Notes: generated from the letters alone by a model not told the origin. A DNA stretch of 64,000 bases from Verrucomicrobiia bacterium (GCA_020439995.1 JAGROY010000137.1:17116-81115), one strand, 5' to 3'; positions 1 to 9,512 are shown, counted from the first letter of the stretch. Translations and numbers: made by a program.

Positions 1-579
1 TTTGCGGGCGAAGCCAAAGAGCAGCGTGACACATTTGAGAGCCTCATGGTCGGCGTGTCGATTCTGTTCTTCGTCCTCTATTGCCTGCTGGCGATCCCAT
101 TCAAATCGTATTTACAGCCGCTGGTGGTGATGGCGATCATGCCGTTCGGAATCATTGGAGCCATGCTTGGCCACATACTGATGGACAGTCCCATCAGTGT
201 CATCAGCGTCTGGGGCATCCTCGCCCTGATGGGAGTGGTGGTGAACGACAGCCTGGTGATGGTCGATTACATCAACCGGCAGCGCCGTGAGGTCGGAATG
301 GATCTCATGGAGGCTGCCCGCACGGCAGGCGTGGCCAGATTCCGTCCCATCATTTTGACTTCACTGACCACGTTCTTCGGCCTGGCACCGTTGATCTGGG
401 AGAAGAGCACCCAGGCTCAGTTCCTCATCCCCATGGCGATTTCGCTCGGCTTTGGGATACTGTTTGCAACGGTCATCACCCTGTTTTTGACGCCCGTGGG
501 CTACGTCATCCTCGAAGATCTTCTGCGCTTTGGCCGCTGGCTGTTCAACCAGCCACCTCCAGAAGCCGATGATGAGTAG
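1..579 (+). CDS. RND efflux pump permease, C-terminal part (5' end outside window)
   Basis: The reading frame is open from base 1, so the gene enters from the left; 192 residues remain. The visible part is the last membrane block of an AcrB/HAE1-type RND transporter: several hydrophobic helices, the loop with DYINRQRREVGMD, and the conserved stretch AARTAGVARFRPIILTSLTT followed by FFGLAPL. Such pumps use proton influx at the inner membrane to export drugs, metals or lipids. It ends with a short acidic tail (EADDE). It is not part of the complete RND operon at 3.9-9.5 kb, so the genome carries at least two pumps. The substrate cannot be told from this fragment. Confidence 0.93.
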   Translation, partial: FAGEAKEQRDTFESLMVGVSILFFVLYCLLAIPFKSYLQPLVVMAIMPFGIIGAMLGHILMDSPISVISVWGILALMGVVVNDSLVMVDYINRQRREVGMDLMEAARTAGVARFRPIILTSLTTFFGLAPLIWEKSTQAQFLIPMAISLGFGILFATVITLFLTPVGYVILEDLLRFGRWLFNQPPPEADDE

Positions 580-617
580 GAAAAAATCCCTCATCGGCCT
601 TCAGTGGTTTGTTGAGA

Positions 618-857
618 TCAATCCAGGTCGATCTGACGCCGAACTGCCCTTAGAACTTCGCCTGTGGGCAGGCGAAGCCGCTTGGCAGCCCGAATGGAAG
701 CGAGAATTTGTGCTCTTGAGAGCGGATCATCCCCTTCCTCGTCCATGAGAGTACCGGCTGACAACTCAGTGCGGCTGAATCTTGTTGCCGCAATTGCCAT
801 CACCGAGCTGCGTGTCGGAACTGCCTGACGTAGAGTCTCTTTTAAGAATCGTTTCAT
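618..857 (-). CDS. Small hypothetical protein, 79 aa
   Basis: Unrecognised small protein. I chose the ATG at 857 because a purine-rich GGAAAGAG lies about 7 bases upstream on the minus strand; an in-frame ATG at 881 is also possible. The product is basic and probably helical, starting MKRFLKETLRQAVPTRSS and ending with a helix rich in Arg and Leu (RAAKRLRLPTGEVLRAVRRQ). No signal peptide or membrane segment. It converges on the RND fragment and diverges from rplS. No function is proposed, and it could be a spurious reading frame. Confidence 0.45.
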   Translation of the reverse strand: MKRFLKETLRQAVPTRSSVMAIAATRFSRTELSAGTLMDEEGDDPLSRAQILASIRAAKRLRLPTGEVLRAVRRQIDLD

Positions 858-1016
858 CGTTCTCTTTCCTTGTTTCGCCATCAACTTACCCCCTGATCAC
901 TTCCTTGCGGGTTGATTAAGGTGACGAATCCGCCATATTTCCCGGAAAGCAGGTGGGAACAGTGGCGTCGGCAGGATTCCGGAGAGAAAACCCACTCGAC
1001 CACAGTGAAATTTCCT

Positions 1017-1045
1017 TTGATTTCCATTTCCACCTGTCTTATGCA
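1017..1045 (+). promoter_or_regulatory. Weak candidate promoter for rplS
   Basis: TTGATT at 1017-1022 and TATGCA at 1040-1045 are separated by 17 bases and lie about 50 bases upstream of the rplS ATG. Only the first half of the -10 box fits consensus well, so this is a weak candidate. No trmD or rimM gene lies upstream, so rplS must have its own promoter somewhere in 885-1096. Confidence 0.22.
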
Positions 1046-1096
1046 TACCGCCCCTCAACAGGGAAGCCTTACCCTTTAGACAGCAACTAGCGCGCC

Positions 1097-1606
1097 ATGA
1101 ACATCATCCAGAAGATCGAGAAAGAGCAAATGAAGGAATCCTTCGCCCCCTTTAACGTGGGCGATCAGGTGAAAGTGCACACACGGGTTGTTGAGGGTGG
1201 CAAAGAGCGTATCCAGATTTTTGCTGGAATCGTCCTTGCAAAGAAAGGTAGCGGGCTGGGCCAAAGCTTTACGGTTCGGAAAATTTCTTATGGTGAAGGT
1301 GTTGAGCGCGTATTTCCCGTGCATTCACCGAAAGTTGCCAAGATTGAAGTCACCCAGCGTGGCAAAGTCCGGCGCGCTCGTCTGCATTACCTGCGCGATC
1401 GCGTAGGCAAGCGTGCTACCACAGTAAAAGCTGCGAGCGACCAGAGCGGATTGGTGATGAGCACAGGCGGACGCCGTAAGAAGCGCGCCGATGCCACTGC
1501 CGCACTTGTGCCTGAAGAGGGCACAGCACCTCAGATGGATGAAGTGGCAGTAGCTCCAGAGGTTGCGGAAGCAGCGCCTGAGGCACCAGCAACAGCTAGC
1601 GAATAA
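1097..1606 (+). CDS. rplS: 50S ribosomal protein L19 with C-terminal extension
   Basis: Bacterial L19 lies at the interface of the 50S and 30S subunits. The family start is clear ([14 protein letters not shown]) and so are the signatures [46 protein letters not shown] and the basic [19 protein letters not shown]19 is usually about 115 residues; this one has 169. The extra 50 or so residues begin after [11 protein letters not shown] and turn into an acidic, Ala/Pro-rich low-complexity tail ending [10 protein letters not shown]. In many bacteria rplS follows rpsP-rimM-trmD; here it stands alone between unrelated genes. A strong hairpin terminator begins at its stop codon. Confidence 0.98.
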   Translation: MNIIQKIEKEQMKESFAPFNVGDQVKVHTRVVEGGKERIQIFAGIVLAKKGSGLGQSFTVRKISYGEGVERVFPVHSPKVAKIEVTQRGKVRRARLHYLRDRVGKRATTVKAASDQSGLVMSTGGRRKKRADATAALVPEEGTAPQMDEVAVAPEVAEAAPEAPATASE

Positions 1607-1636
1607 AAACTTCGGCATCCTGCCGAAGTTTTTATT
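1602..1636. terminator. Bidirectional intrinsic terminator between rplS and the convergent gene
   Basis: Near-perfect inverted repeat: arm 1602-1617 (AATAAAAACTTCGGCA) pairs with 1621-1636, leaving a 3-base loop TCC. The A-tract on one side and T-tract on the other make it work in both directions. It overlaps the stop codons of both rplS (+) and the convergent gene ending at 1632 (-). Confidence 0.92.
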
Positions 1637-3698
1637 CTGTAATCGCCGCGCACGCCAGTCGGAGATATTCTTCGAACTGCCAGTCGCCGCTGCTACCCGT
1701 CTGCCGGGTGATCACCAGGTTGAGACTTGGCACGAAGGCGATCATTTGACCGCCGCCGCCAGGTTTTGAGCGTGCATCAGCTGGAATGCCTTGTCCATTG
1801 CGACCACTTTTGGGATCATGCTTTGCTGGCAGTTCCCAACCGTGCGAGAAGACTTCCGGATTCAGTTTCCATCGCATTTCGGGAGTCTTCACGTCGTGAG
1901 TCGGCGCGGTCGTCTGCTCAACGAACCACTTGGGAATCACTTGCTGCCCACCCCAGCGGCCATCGTTCAACATGCACCACGCGATGCGCGCCAGATCCCG
2001 GGATGGCATGCCTAGACCGTGCGATGGATGCTTGCCGTATTTCTCCCCTCCTTCGTAATACTGGAACCACCAGTGTTCGATTCCGATGGGCTTGAAAAGT
2101 GCGTCTATCGCGAACTCATCGTAAGCTTTCCCTGTGACTGTTTCGCAAACCAGTGCTGCATGGGCGAGTGCCTGGGTAGAGTAGCCGCAGCCAGTGCCGG
2201 GATCGAATGCCAGTGTGGCCGTCCGTTTGTCGCCGCTGTGGCCCAGAATGTAGTCCCAGCTTCCGTCATTCGGGGCTCCCGTCGCTTCCGGGCAAATGCC
2301 TGAAGTGTGATTCAGCAGCTGCTTCACAGTGATGTTCGCTTTGCGCGGATCGCTGAGCGGTTGCGCCCATGGGATAAAATCAAAGGCCTTGTCATCGAAG
2401 CTCATCTTGTGCGGCATCGTGCCCCGCTGGCTTTGTTCCGATGCGATCGCCAGCACGGTGGCGCACACGGCTTTTGATACGGAAGCGACACGACGCGCGT
2501 CCTCTTTTGCGCTGTTGCCGCGCTCGACTTCCAGAACGATCCAACCATTGCGAATGACCGTGGCGGCAAAATTACGATTGTCCGACTGCAACAACCACTC
2601 TCTCAAGGCGTCGAGTTTTTGCGGTTCCATGCCGCCGAGGCGTCGAATGTCTCCCGCGTTGTCCAGCTTGCGCCAGCCGCCTTGTGACTCTGGCTGCGGG
2701 AAGTAGCCGTCGGTCGACGGTGAGGAGATCGCCTTGAGCGCCGCGTAAAAAACCGGATCGTCATCCTTTCCGTCGAACTGAAATGGCATGGTCTGGTTGT
2801 GCTTCACCAGCATCAGTCCGTAGCCGCAGCCATTTTCGACCGATGCCCGCATGGCAGCCACCGCACTTTCGCCAGTCTTATCGTCTTCATTGCAGACGAT
2901 TGGTTTGCCGAACGTTTTGAGTTCCGCGATACGCGCGGGGATGTCCTCCACCTTGGTGCCGTTCCAGTGTGGTGCGAGGAAGTCACACGCCGCTGCCACT
3001 TCCGCATCTACTTTGCCGTCTCCCAGTCCACTCGCGGTGAAGAGCAACTCTGGCGCGGTTTCTTTCCCAAGCCGGATCAGGCTTGCCTGGCCCTTCGCCT
3101 CCCGGATGACCGGATGCACAAATCCCGGGTGGCGGTATTCGTTTGCCACCTCGATCAGAACATTGGTGAAGCCGCTCGACTGAACCCAGCGCACCGCATT
3201 TAGCAGGGCCGCGCGCACGGCGGATTCATCGCGCAAAATTTTTGACTGACGCTGGTAGAACAGGCCCAGAATCACAGCAACACCGTGCTTGTCGCAGGCG
3301 CGAATCACCCGCTCCACTCGGCGCAGATAGTCTGAACGCAGCGAGCCATCTGCCTCGAATGCAGAATTCACCGCGCCTTCATAGCCGGGCATTCCGCCTT
3401 GGAGGCATATTGTAAATGCGTTTACGCCCTGGGAGACATAGCCGGGTATCATCGCGATGAACCGGTCAGCATTTGTTTCGGCATCAAATTCGGGCTTGGC
3501 CCTGTCTTCGAAAACCGCATTGACCATGCGCACGTTCATCAACAAGCCCTCTGCAGCGGTTCCCGCATTCGTCGGCTTGTCGTCAATGAACCAGCGCGTG
3601 CCCGCAATGGAAAATCTTGTGTCGGCCTGGGCCGGACTGACCGAACTGGCAATTGCCACCAGGGCGATCACGATCGTTTTGAAGGGTTTTTTGTTCAT
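1632..3698 (-). CDS. Secreted fusion: clan GH-A-like glycosidase domain + class C beta-lactamase-like serine hydrolase domain
   Basis: 688 residues. A Sec signal peptide (about 1-25, ending PAQA) is followed by a TIM-barrel-like domain (about 28-325). Within it an N-E pair in IEVANEYRH (E187) and a second Glu in GKPIVCNED (E271) fit the acid/base and nucleophile of clan GH-A glycosidases. After a linker with PQPESQGGW comes a domain (about 355-685) resembling the beta-lactamase/esterase family: S-V-S-K at 406-409 fits the SxxK nucleophile/base motif, VKQLLNHTSG is a family hallmark, and Y506-S-T sits where YxN normally lies, so the third motif is altered. The GH family assignment and substrate are unknown; the esterase half may act on acylated sugars. 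Stands alone, divergent from the efflux operon. Confidence 0.8.
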   Translation of the reverse strand: MNKKPFKTIVIALVAIASSVSPAQADTRFSIAGTRWFIDDKPTNAGTAAEGLLMNVRMVNAVFEDRAKPEFDAETNADRFIAMIPGYVSQGVNAFTICLQGGMPGYEGAVNSAFEADGSLRSDYLRRVERVIRACDKHGVAVILGLFYQRQSKILRDESAVRAALLNAVRWVQSSGFTNVLIEVANEYRHPGFVHPVIREAKGQASLIRLGKETAPELLFTASGLGDGKVDAEVAAACDFLAPHWNGTKVEDIPARIAELKTFGKPIVCNEDDKTGESAVAAMRASVENGCGYGLMLVKHNQTMPFQFDGKDDDPVFYAALKAISSPSTDGYFPQPESQGGWRKLDNAGDIRRLGGMEPQKLDALREWLLQSDNRNFAATVIRNGWIVLEVERGNSAKEDARRVASVSKAVCATVLAIASEQSQRGTMPHKMSFDDKAFDFIPWAQPLSDPRKANITVKQLLNHTSGICPEATGAPNDGSWDYILGHSGDKRTATLAFDPGTGCGYSTQALAHAALVCETVTGKAYDEFAIDALFKPIGIEHWWFQYYEGGEKYGKHPSHGLGMPSRDLARIAWCMLNDGRWGGQQVIPKWFVEQTTAPTHDVKTPEMRWKLNPEVFSHGWELPAKHDPKSGRNGQGIPADARSKPGGGGQMIAFVPSLNLVITRQTGSSGDWQFEEYLRLACAAITE

Positions 3699-3932
3699 AG
3701 GCTTCTATGGCGGCTCTGCCCTTAAGGGGCGACGGCGCATTCAGGATGAACGCCCTCGTGTTCAGAAGCAATATTTGTCCACGCAGCATACCTGAAAGTT
3801 GATCCTCATCGCGGAACAACGGGGAAGTCCTTGTTTCAATTTTAGGATTTTAGAATGGGGCGGTCAGGCTGCGGTCACATATGAGGAGCATATTTCCTAA
3901 GTAAACCTCAAACCCGACTGACTTCCACGCGC

Positions 3933-5330
3933 ATGCGCCTGATAGGCACTCTCTCGCCAATATCTTCTGCCGTCCTTGCGATTTGTCTTCTGCAAGGGTG
4001 TGCCAGCTATCAGGCGAAGCCGCTGGCTCCCTCAGAATCAGCGGCTGCGATCAGTGCTCGTAGCCTGGACGTTGCTGGATTGCGCGATTTCATCGCCAGA
4101 CACCCACCCGAAAGGAAGGCAAGGTCAGGTGGCTGGGGACTGGGTGAATTGACACTCGCTGCACTCTATTTTCACCCAGATCTGGCCACGGCGCGGGCAG
4201 AATCCAAGCTGGCGCTTGCAGGTGAGAAGGAGGCTGGTGAATTGCCGAATCCGGTAGCAAATCTCGGCCTGGGATACAATGCGACTTCCATGGGAATCTC
4301 ACCGTGGATCTTAACCACGGCGCTCGATATTCCTGTTGAGCTGGCAGGCAAGCGCTCGCTGCGGCGGAAGGAAGCCGGGCACCGGTCGGAGGCTTCGCGC
4401 TGGCGGCTTGCCGCAACTGGTTGGGCGGCGCGGAGTCGCGTGCGGGAGTCGATGCTTTCACTCTACTCGGCGCAGCGGACGAAGGCGGTGCTGGAACAAC
4501 AGGAAAAGCTTAATGCGGAAGTCGCCAGTCTGGTGGAGGAGAAGCGGAAGGCGGGGGAGGCGTCGGCCTTTGAGGCGAGTCAGGCAAGGCTTGGATTGAG
4601 CCAGACTCGACTGGCACTGCATCAGGCGGAGAGGCTGGCAGAAGTGGCGCGGGTCCAGCTCGCAGCGGCCGTGGGGATTTCCGCAGCGGCTATGGAGTCG
4701 ATTCCGTTGGACTTCGCAGCATTCCAGAAGCAGGGGACGGGGCTGAGTCAGGGGGAATCCCGGCGCTGGGCAGTAACGAATCGCGCGGATATTCTGGCAG
4801 CGTTAGAGGACTACGACGCTGCACAGTCGGCATTGCATCTGGAAATCGCGAACCAGTATCCAGATCTGAATCTCGGCCCTGGCTACGAACTCGATCAGAC
4901 GGATAACAAATGGAATATCGGCGTGTCGATGGAGTTGCCCGTCATGAATCAACATCAAGGAAAGATTGCGAAAGCGAATGCCGAGCGCGAGCTGGCGGCG
5001 GCCAAGTTTCTCCAGGTTCAGGCGGCGGCGCTGGCGGAAATCGACAAGGCGGAGATCGATCTAAAGGGAGCGCGGGAGACTGCGAAAGCCGCGAGCGGAA
5101 TCCTGGATGAGGTCATGAAAGCTGAGGCAACGACGCGAAAGATGAAGGACGCCGGCGCGATCGAGAAGCATGAACTGCTGCAGCGGAAGCTGGAAGTCAG
5201 CAGCAGCGAGCTAGCCTTGATCGACGCCGAGACCAGCCAACAGCAGGCAGTGGGAGTCCTTGAAGACGCTTTGCAACTGCCGTCGACTTTGAAAACCGAG
5301 ATCATTTTCCAACCGGCCCACCAACCATGA
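3933..5330 (+). CDS. TolC/OprM-family outer membrane efflux lipoprotein
   Basis: 465 residues. The N-terminal signal ends in a lipobox (LLQGCASY), making C23 the likely lipidated cysteine, as in OprM/CusC proteins. The remainder shows the duplicated outer membrane efflux pattern: long Ala/Glu/Leu-rich helices such as LYSAQRTKAVLEQQEKL and later ALAEIDKAEIDLKGARETA, with beta segments PNPVANLGLGYN and YPDLNLGPGYE. It should form the outer membrane channel of the tripartite pump encoded with the next two genes. Its stop overlaps the adaptor start by four bases (ATGA), indicating translational coupling. The partner profile (CusC- or MexA-OprM-like) does not settle metal versus drug export. Confidence 0.92.
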   Translation: MRLIGTLSPISSAVLAICLLQGCASYQAKPLAPSESAAAISARSLDVAGLRDFIARHPPERKARSGGWGLGELTLAALYFHPDLATARAESKLALAGEKEAGELPNPVANLGLGYNATSMGISPWILTTALDIPVELAGKRSLRRKEAGHRSEASRWRLAATGWAARSRVRESMLSLYSAQRTKAVLEQQEKLNAEVASLVEEKRKAGEASAFEASQARLGLSQTRLALHQAERLAEVARVQLAAAVGISAAAMESIPLDFAAFQKQGTGLSQGESRRWAVTNRADILAALEDYDAAQSALHLEIANQYPDLNLGPGYELDQTDNKWNIGVSMELPVMNQHQGKIAKANAERELAAAKFLQVQAAALAEIDKAEIDLKGARETAKAASGILDEVMKAEATTRKMKDAGAIEKHELLQRKLEVSSSELALIDAETSQQQAVGVLEDALQLPSTLKTEIIFQPAHQP

Positions 5331-6409
5331 AATCCCTGAAATCAATTACCGCAGCGGCGATCGTGATCCTGCTTGGAATCGGCGCGTGGGTCATGATTCA
5401 CAATCGTCAGGCATCTCCCGAAGAAGAACAGGGCGAGGTCGTCACCGAAGTGGCGGTAAAGGCAACCAAGTTGATAAAAACGACGCTGCACCGTCGTGTG
5501 ATCGCATTCGGACTTGTGGAACCTGAGCCCGCGACTGGTGGCCAGTTGGCCGGGATCGCGAAGCTGGCAGTGCCGTCGAGCGGCCTCATCGCGGAAGTGA
5601 ATTGCAGCGAAGGTCAACGCGTGGACAAAGGGGCGGTGCTGGTATCGCTCGACACACGGGTCGATCAATCACGAGTTGATCAGGCAAAGGCTGCGGTAGC
5701 ATTTGCCGATCAGGAACTCGGACGGCAGAAGAAGCTGCTGGAGATCGACGGCGCTTCCATCAAGACTTTTCAGGCGGCTCAAAGTGAAGCCCACAAGGCA
5801 CGCCTCGAACTTGCTGCTGCGGAAACCGCGCTGTCGATGCTACGCATTGAGGCACCTATTCCGGGCATCGTCACCATGGTGAATGCAAGGCGCGGTGAGG
5901 CTGCAGATCCCACAGTGACGGCGATTGAGTTGCTCGATCCCACCCGTCTCATACTCACAGTTCGCATTCCAGCCGCAAGTGCTGCCGAAGTGAGAACGGG
6001 TCAGTCCGCAGCGCTCTATCGCGAAGGCAAAACTCTGCCATTCGAGTCGGCAGTTACTTACGTGAGCCCGCTGGTCGATCCCCTCACTGGTGCGGTCGAA
6101 GTTCGTCTCAGCATTGCTGGCGATGCCGCTGTTCGTCCTGGCGAATGGCTGGAGGCGCGCATCGTAACCGCTGAAAAACCGGACGTCTTCGCGGTGCCAG
6201 TCGAGAGCCTGACAACCACTGAAGAGGAGGGGCCAGTGATCGCTCTGATCAACGGCGATACAGCTACCCAAGTCCCTGTCACCACCGGAGTCCGGGAACG
6301 CGGCCTGGTAGAAGTCGCAGGCGATGGCTTGAAAGAGGGCGGACTCGTCGTCACCGAAGGTGCTTACGGTTTGCCGCATGAAACCAAAGTGCGCCTCCTC
6401 GACCAGTGA
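5327..6409 (+). CDS. RND efflux periplasmic adaptor (membrane fusion protein)
   Basis: 360 residues. One N-terminal membrane segment or signal (AAAIVILLGIGAWVMI), then a barrel-sandwich half (VPSSGLIAEVNCSEGQRVDKGAVLVSLD), a helical hairpin (VDQAKAAVAFADQELGRQKK to ELAAAETALSML), the second lipoyl half (IEAPIPGIVTMVNARRGE) and a beta-barrel/membrane-proximal region. This is the HlyD/AcrA fold linking pump and channel. The hairpin is short, as in CusB- or MexH-like adaptors. It overlaps the upstream outer membrane gene by four bases, and the pump gene follows 10 bases later. No His/Met-rich metal site is evident, so a metal substrate is not supported by sequence. Confidence 0.93.
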   Translation: MKSLKSITAAAIVILLGIGAWVMIHNRQASPEEEQGEVVTEVAVKATKLIKTTLHRRVIAFGLVEPEPATGGQLAGIAKLAVPSSGLIAEVNCSEGQRVDKGAVLVSLDTRVDQSRVDQAKAAVAFADQELGRQKKLLEIDGASIKTFQAAQSEAHKARLELAAAETALSMLRIEAPIPGIVTMVNARRGEAADPTVTAIELLDPTRLILTVRIPAASAAEVRTGQSAALYREGKTLPFESAVTYVSPLVDPLTGAVEVRLSIAGDAAVRPGEWLEARIVTAEKPDVFAVPVESLTTTEEEGPVIALINGDTATQVPVTTGVRERGLVEVAGDGLKEGGLVVTEGAYGLPHETKVRLLDQ

Positions 6410-6419
6410 ACCGCCGTCC

Positions 6420-9400
6420 ATGAGCGCCTCTTTAGAAAATACCTCATCCATCGGCCGGTTCGCCACGCGACACTCGCTGGCGATCGTCTTCATCAGCCTG
6501 GCTCTGTGCCTGGCGGGAATTTATTCGGCCCGCAAGATGCCGTCTTCGGTCTTTCCGCAGACGAATTTTCCCCGTGTCGTCATCCTGGTCGACAATGGCG
6601 TGATGCCGGCCGACGAAATGATGGCCGCGATCACGCGTCCGATCGAAGAAGCGATGAAAGACATCCCCGGCTCGGTGACCATTCGATCCGGCACCGGACG
6701 GGGCAGCGCGGAGATCAATGTGTTCTTCAACTGGGATGTCGACATGGTCAAGAGTGAGCTGTTCGTGCTCGGTCGCCTTGGTCAGATTCGCTCCAGTCTG
6801 CCGCCCACTGCGGAGGCAACGGTCTGGCGGCTGACCTTCGCAGCGTTTCCCATCATCGGCGTCAGTCTTACCAGCCCGACCCGTGACATCACCCATCTCT
6901 GGGAGACCGCGCGTTACGATATCAAGCCGCGCTTCCTTCGCATCCCTGGCGTCGCACGGGTCGACATCGTTGGCGGTCGTGCGCCAGAGTGGCGGGTTGT
7001 TGCGGATCCCGAACGATTGCTCGCTGCAGGCGTGACGCTGACGGAAGTCGCGGCTGCCTTTGAGCAAAACAACCTCATTTCTCCAGCAGGGATGCATGAG
7101 GAAAACTACCAGCTCTATCTCAGCACTGTCGACGGGCGGGTGCGAACGGAAGAGGACATTCGCCAGCTTCCAGTGAGTGAGCGCGATGGCCGCGTGGTGC
7201 GGGTGGAGGATCTCGCAACCGTCGAACGCGGGCCAGCGCCGGTCTTCAATGTGGTCACCGCAGAGGGTGTCAACGCTGTCCTGCTGAACATTCGCAGTCA
7301 GCCCGATGGCAGCACCCTGGACATTGCCGACCAACTGCGCCGCGAGATCGAGGCATTGCGAGGTGAGCTACCTCCGGACATGAAGATGGCGTTTTACTAC
7401 GACCAGAGCGAAATGGTACGCGCATCAGTCGGCAGCGTCTGGGAGGCGATCCTGTTCGGCCTGCTACTTTCGGTAATCATCATTTTCTTCTTTCTGAAAA
7501 ACTGGGGCGCCACGCTGACGGCTATCGTTGTCATTCCTGTTTCCGTGCTGGTCACCGTGCTGGCAATGAAACTCCTGCACATGAGTTTCAACCTGATGAC
7601 GCTCGGCGGCATCGCAGCGGCGATCGGATTGATCATCGATGACGCTATCGTCGTAGTCGAGGCGATCTCGGCAAAGATCAACAGTGGCCTGCCACGGCTC
7701 GATGCCATCCGAAGTGCCATCGGTGAAATTTTCCGGCCACTGATCGGTTCCACGTTGACACCCGTGGTCGTGTTTCTACCGCTGGCGTTTCTGGACGGCA
7801 TCACCGGAGTCTTCTTCCGCGCGCTGGCCTTCACGATGGTCGTCGCGCTGCTGACCTCGCTGGTACTCGCGATCACTCTCACACCGTCACTAGCGACCTG
7901 GTTTGTCCGGGGAGGGAAATCAAAAGGCGATGACAGTGGGGGAGGAGAGGGGACTGACGTCGAAGCCGGTTTGATCTTGCGCCCGATCATGAAGCTTTAC
8001 GAAATGGCGGTACGTGGCGCATTAGCTCACCGGATGCTGGCACTGCTGGCCTGTGCGGGCGTGATCGTTCTCGGCTGGGAAATCTACGGTAAGCTCGAAA
8101 GCGATTTCCTGCCAGCGATGGACGAGGGTGGGTTTGTCATCGACTACGTTGCCCCGCCCGGCACCAGTCTCAGCGAGACCTCCCGTCAACTGCTTCAGGC
8201 CGAGGCCATCCTTAACGAAATTCCTGAGGTTGAAAGCTTCTCACGTCGTACGGGTGCCCGCCTTGCTCTTGCTATTGCTGAGCCAAATTCAGGCGACTTC
8301 CTCGTTAAACTTCGTGCCGACCGCGAGCGCAGCACGGATGACGTCATCTCCGAGCTACGCGAAAAGTTCCTCGTCGCAGTACCAGGCATCGAGTGGGAAT
8401 TTCCCGGCATTCTTGGCGACCTCATCGGTGACCTGACGTGGTCGCCCAAGCCGATCGAGATCAAACTGTTCTCAACCGACTTGGAATGGCTCAAGAAGAA
8501 AGCTCCCGAGATTGAATCAGCGATACAGGAAATTCCCGGTGTTGTCGACACCTTCAATGGCCTTACTCTGACCGGCAACTCGATCAATATGCACGTGCGC
8601 CATGCTGAGGCCCGCCGCTTTGGACTTACCACGGAAGATATTGCCGCTGCGGTCAATGCGGCACTGCTCGGGCAGGAGGCGTCGACCGTGCTGGAAGGCG
8701 ACCGCCAGATCACCGTGCGCGTGCTAGCCGACAAGTCACGCTTTCCCACTATCGAAGCGATCAAAACGCTGCCGTTGCGAAGTGCCAACGGCGACCTCAT
8801 CCAGCTCAGTCAGGTGACCGATCTGGTCGAGGAACCCGGGCAGCTTGAGCTGCACCGCGAAGACCTCCGCCAGCTCGTTGCCGTGACCGGAGACCTCGAA
8901 GGGCGCGACCTCGGCGGTGCTATTGCCGAAATCAAAGACCGCCTCGCCAACGATCCGACGGTTCCCCCAGGAGCCCTTGAGTTCGGTGGTCTATACGAGC
9001 AGCAGCAGGAAAGTTTCCGCAATCTCGTGTTAGTACTCGTGGCTGCAATGTTCCTCGTTTTCACTGTGTTGCTCATCGAGTTTCGCTCCTTTGCAGAGCC
9101 GCTGGCCATCGTCTTCGGTGCTGTCCTCTCCCTGTTCGGCACCGTCGCCGCGCTGTGGATCACCGGCACTTCATTGAATATTGTCAGTTTCCTTGGAGCC
9201 ATCATCGGTATTGGAATCGTTGCCAAGAACGGTATCCTTATGCTCGATTTCGTCGAACACCTGCGCGAGTCCGGGCACAGCCTGGAAGAATCCCTCGTCC
9301 TCAGCGGTCGACGCCGACTGCGCCCCGTCCTCATGACCTCCCTCGCCGCAGCCCTCGGTATGCTCCCGCTCGCCTACGGCCTCGGCACTGGTGCCGATAT

Positions 9401-9512
9401 GCTCAAGCCTCTCGCCATCGCCGTCATCGGAGCTCTGTGTATCAGCGTTCTGTTGTCCCTGATCGCGACGCCTGTGCTATTGTTAGTGCTGCGGGGCAAT
9501 AATGTAGCGTGA
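6420..9512 (+). CDS. RND efflux pump permease (AcrB/HAE1 family)
   Basis: 1030 residues from the ATG at 6420. The frame is open from 6360, but that start would overlap the adaptor gene out of frame, while 6420 begins just before the first membrane helix (RHSLAIVFISLALCLAGI). Typical 12-helix RND layout with two large periplasmic loops. The helix-4 proton relay is intact: GLIIDDAIVVVEA, with Asp codons at 7638-7640 and 7641-7643. Conserved blocks GSTLTPVVVFLPLAFLDG, GIGIVAKNGILMLDF and RLRPVLMTSLAAALGMLPLA are present. Last gene of a three-gene operon; the WA/DP-repeat gene converges on it 22 bases later. Confidence 0.95.
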   Translation: MSASLENTSSIGRFATRHSLAIVFISLALCLAGIYSARKMPSSVFPQTNFPRVVILVDNGVMPADEMMAAITRPIEEAMKDIPGSVTIRSGTGRGSAEINVFFNWDVDMVKSELFVLGRLGQIRSSLPPTAEATVWRLTFAAFPIIGVSLTSPTRDITHLWETARYDIKPRFLRIPGVARVDIVGGRAPEWRVVADPERLLAAGVTLTEVAAAFEQNNLISPAGMHEENYQLYLSTVDGRVRTEEDIRQLPVSERDGRVVRVEDLATVERGPAPVFNVVTAEGVNAVLLNIRSQPDGSTLDIADQLRREIEALRGELPPDMKMAFYYDQSEMVRASVGSVWEAILFGLLLSVIIIFFFLKNWGATLTAIVVIPVSVLVTVLAMKLLHMSFNLMTLGGIAAAIGLIIDDAIVVVEAISAKINSGLPRLDAIRSAIGEIFRPLIGSTLTPVVVFLPLAFLDGITGVFFRALAFTMVVALLTSLVLAITLTPSLATWFVRGGKSKGDDSGGGEGTDVEAGLILRPIMKLYEMAVRGALAHRMLALLACAGVIVLGWEIYGKLESDFLPAMDEGGFVIDYVAPPGTSLSETSRQLLQAEAILNEIPEVESFSRRTGARLALAIAEPNSGDFLVKLRADRERSTDDVISELREKFLVAVPGIEWEFPGILGDLIGDLTWSPKPIEIKLFSTDLEWLKKKAPEIESAIQEIPGVVDTFNGLTLTGNSINMHVRHAEARRFGLTTEDIAAAVNAALLGQEASTVLEGDRQITVRVLADKSRFPTIEAIKTLPLRSANGDLIQLSQVTDLVEEPGQLELHREDLRQLVAVTGDLEGRDLGGAIAEIKDRLANDPTVPPGALEFGGLYEQQQESFRNLVLVLVAAMFLVFTVLLIEFRSFAEPLAIVFGAVLSLFGTVAALWITGTSLNIVSFLGAIIGIGIVAKNGILMLDFVEHLRESGHSLEESLVLSGRRRLRPVLMTSLAAALGMLPLAYGLGTGADMLKPLAIAVIGALCISVLLSLIATPVLLLVLRGNNVA

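Noticed and set aside
565..598. Eight base-pair inverted repeat (GCCGATGA/TCATCGGC) at the end of the partial RND gene
   Set aside because: Overlaps the stop codon, has an 18-base loop and no T-tract, so a terminator is not convincing.
6444..7334. Minus-strand open frame of 296 codons inside the RND pump gene
   Set aside because: Antisense shadow of the pump gene with its conserved motifs in the other strand.
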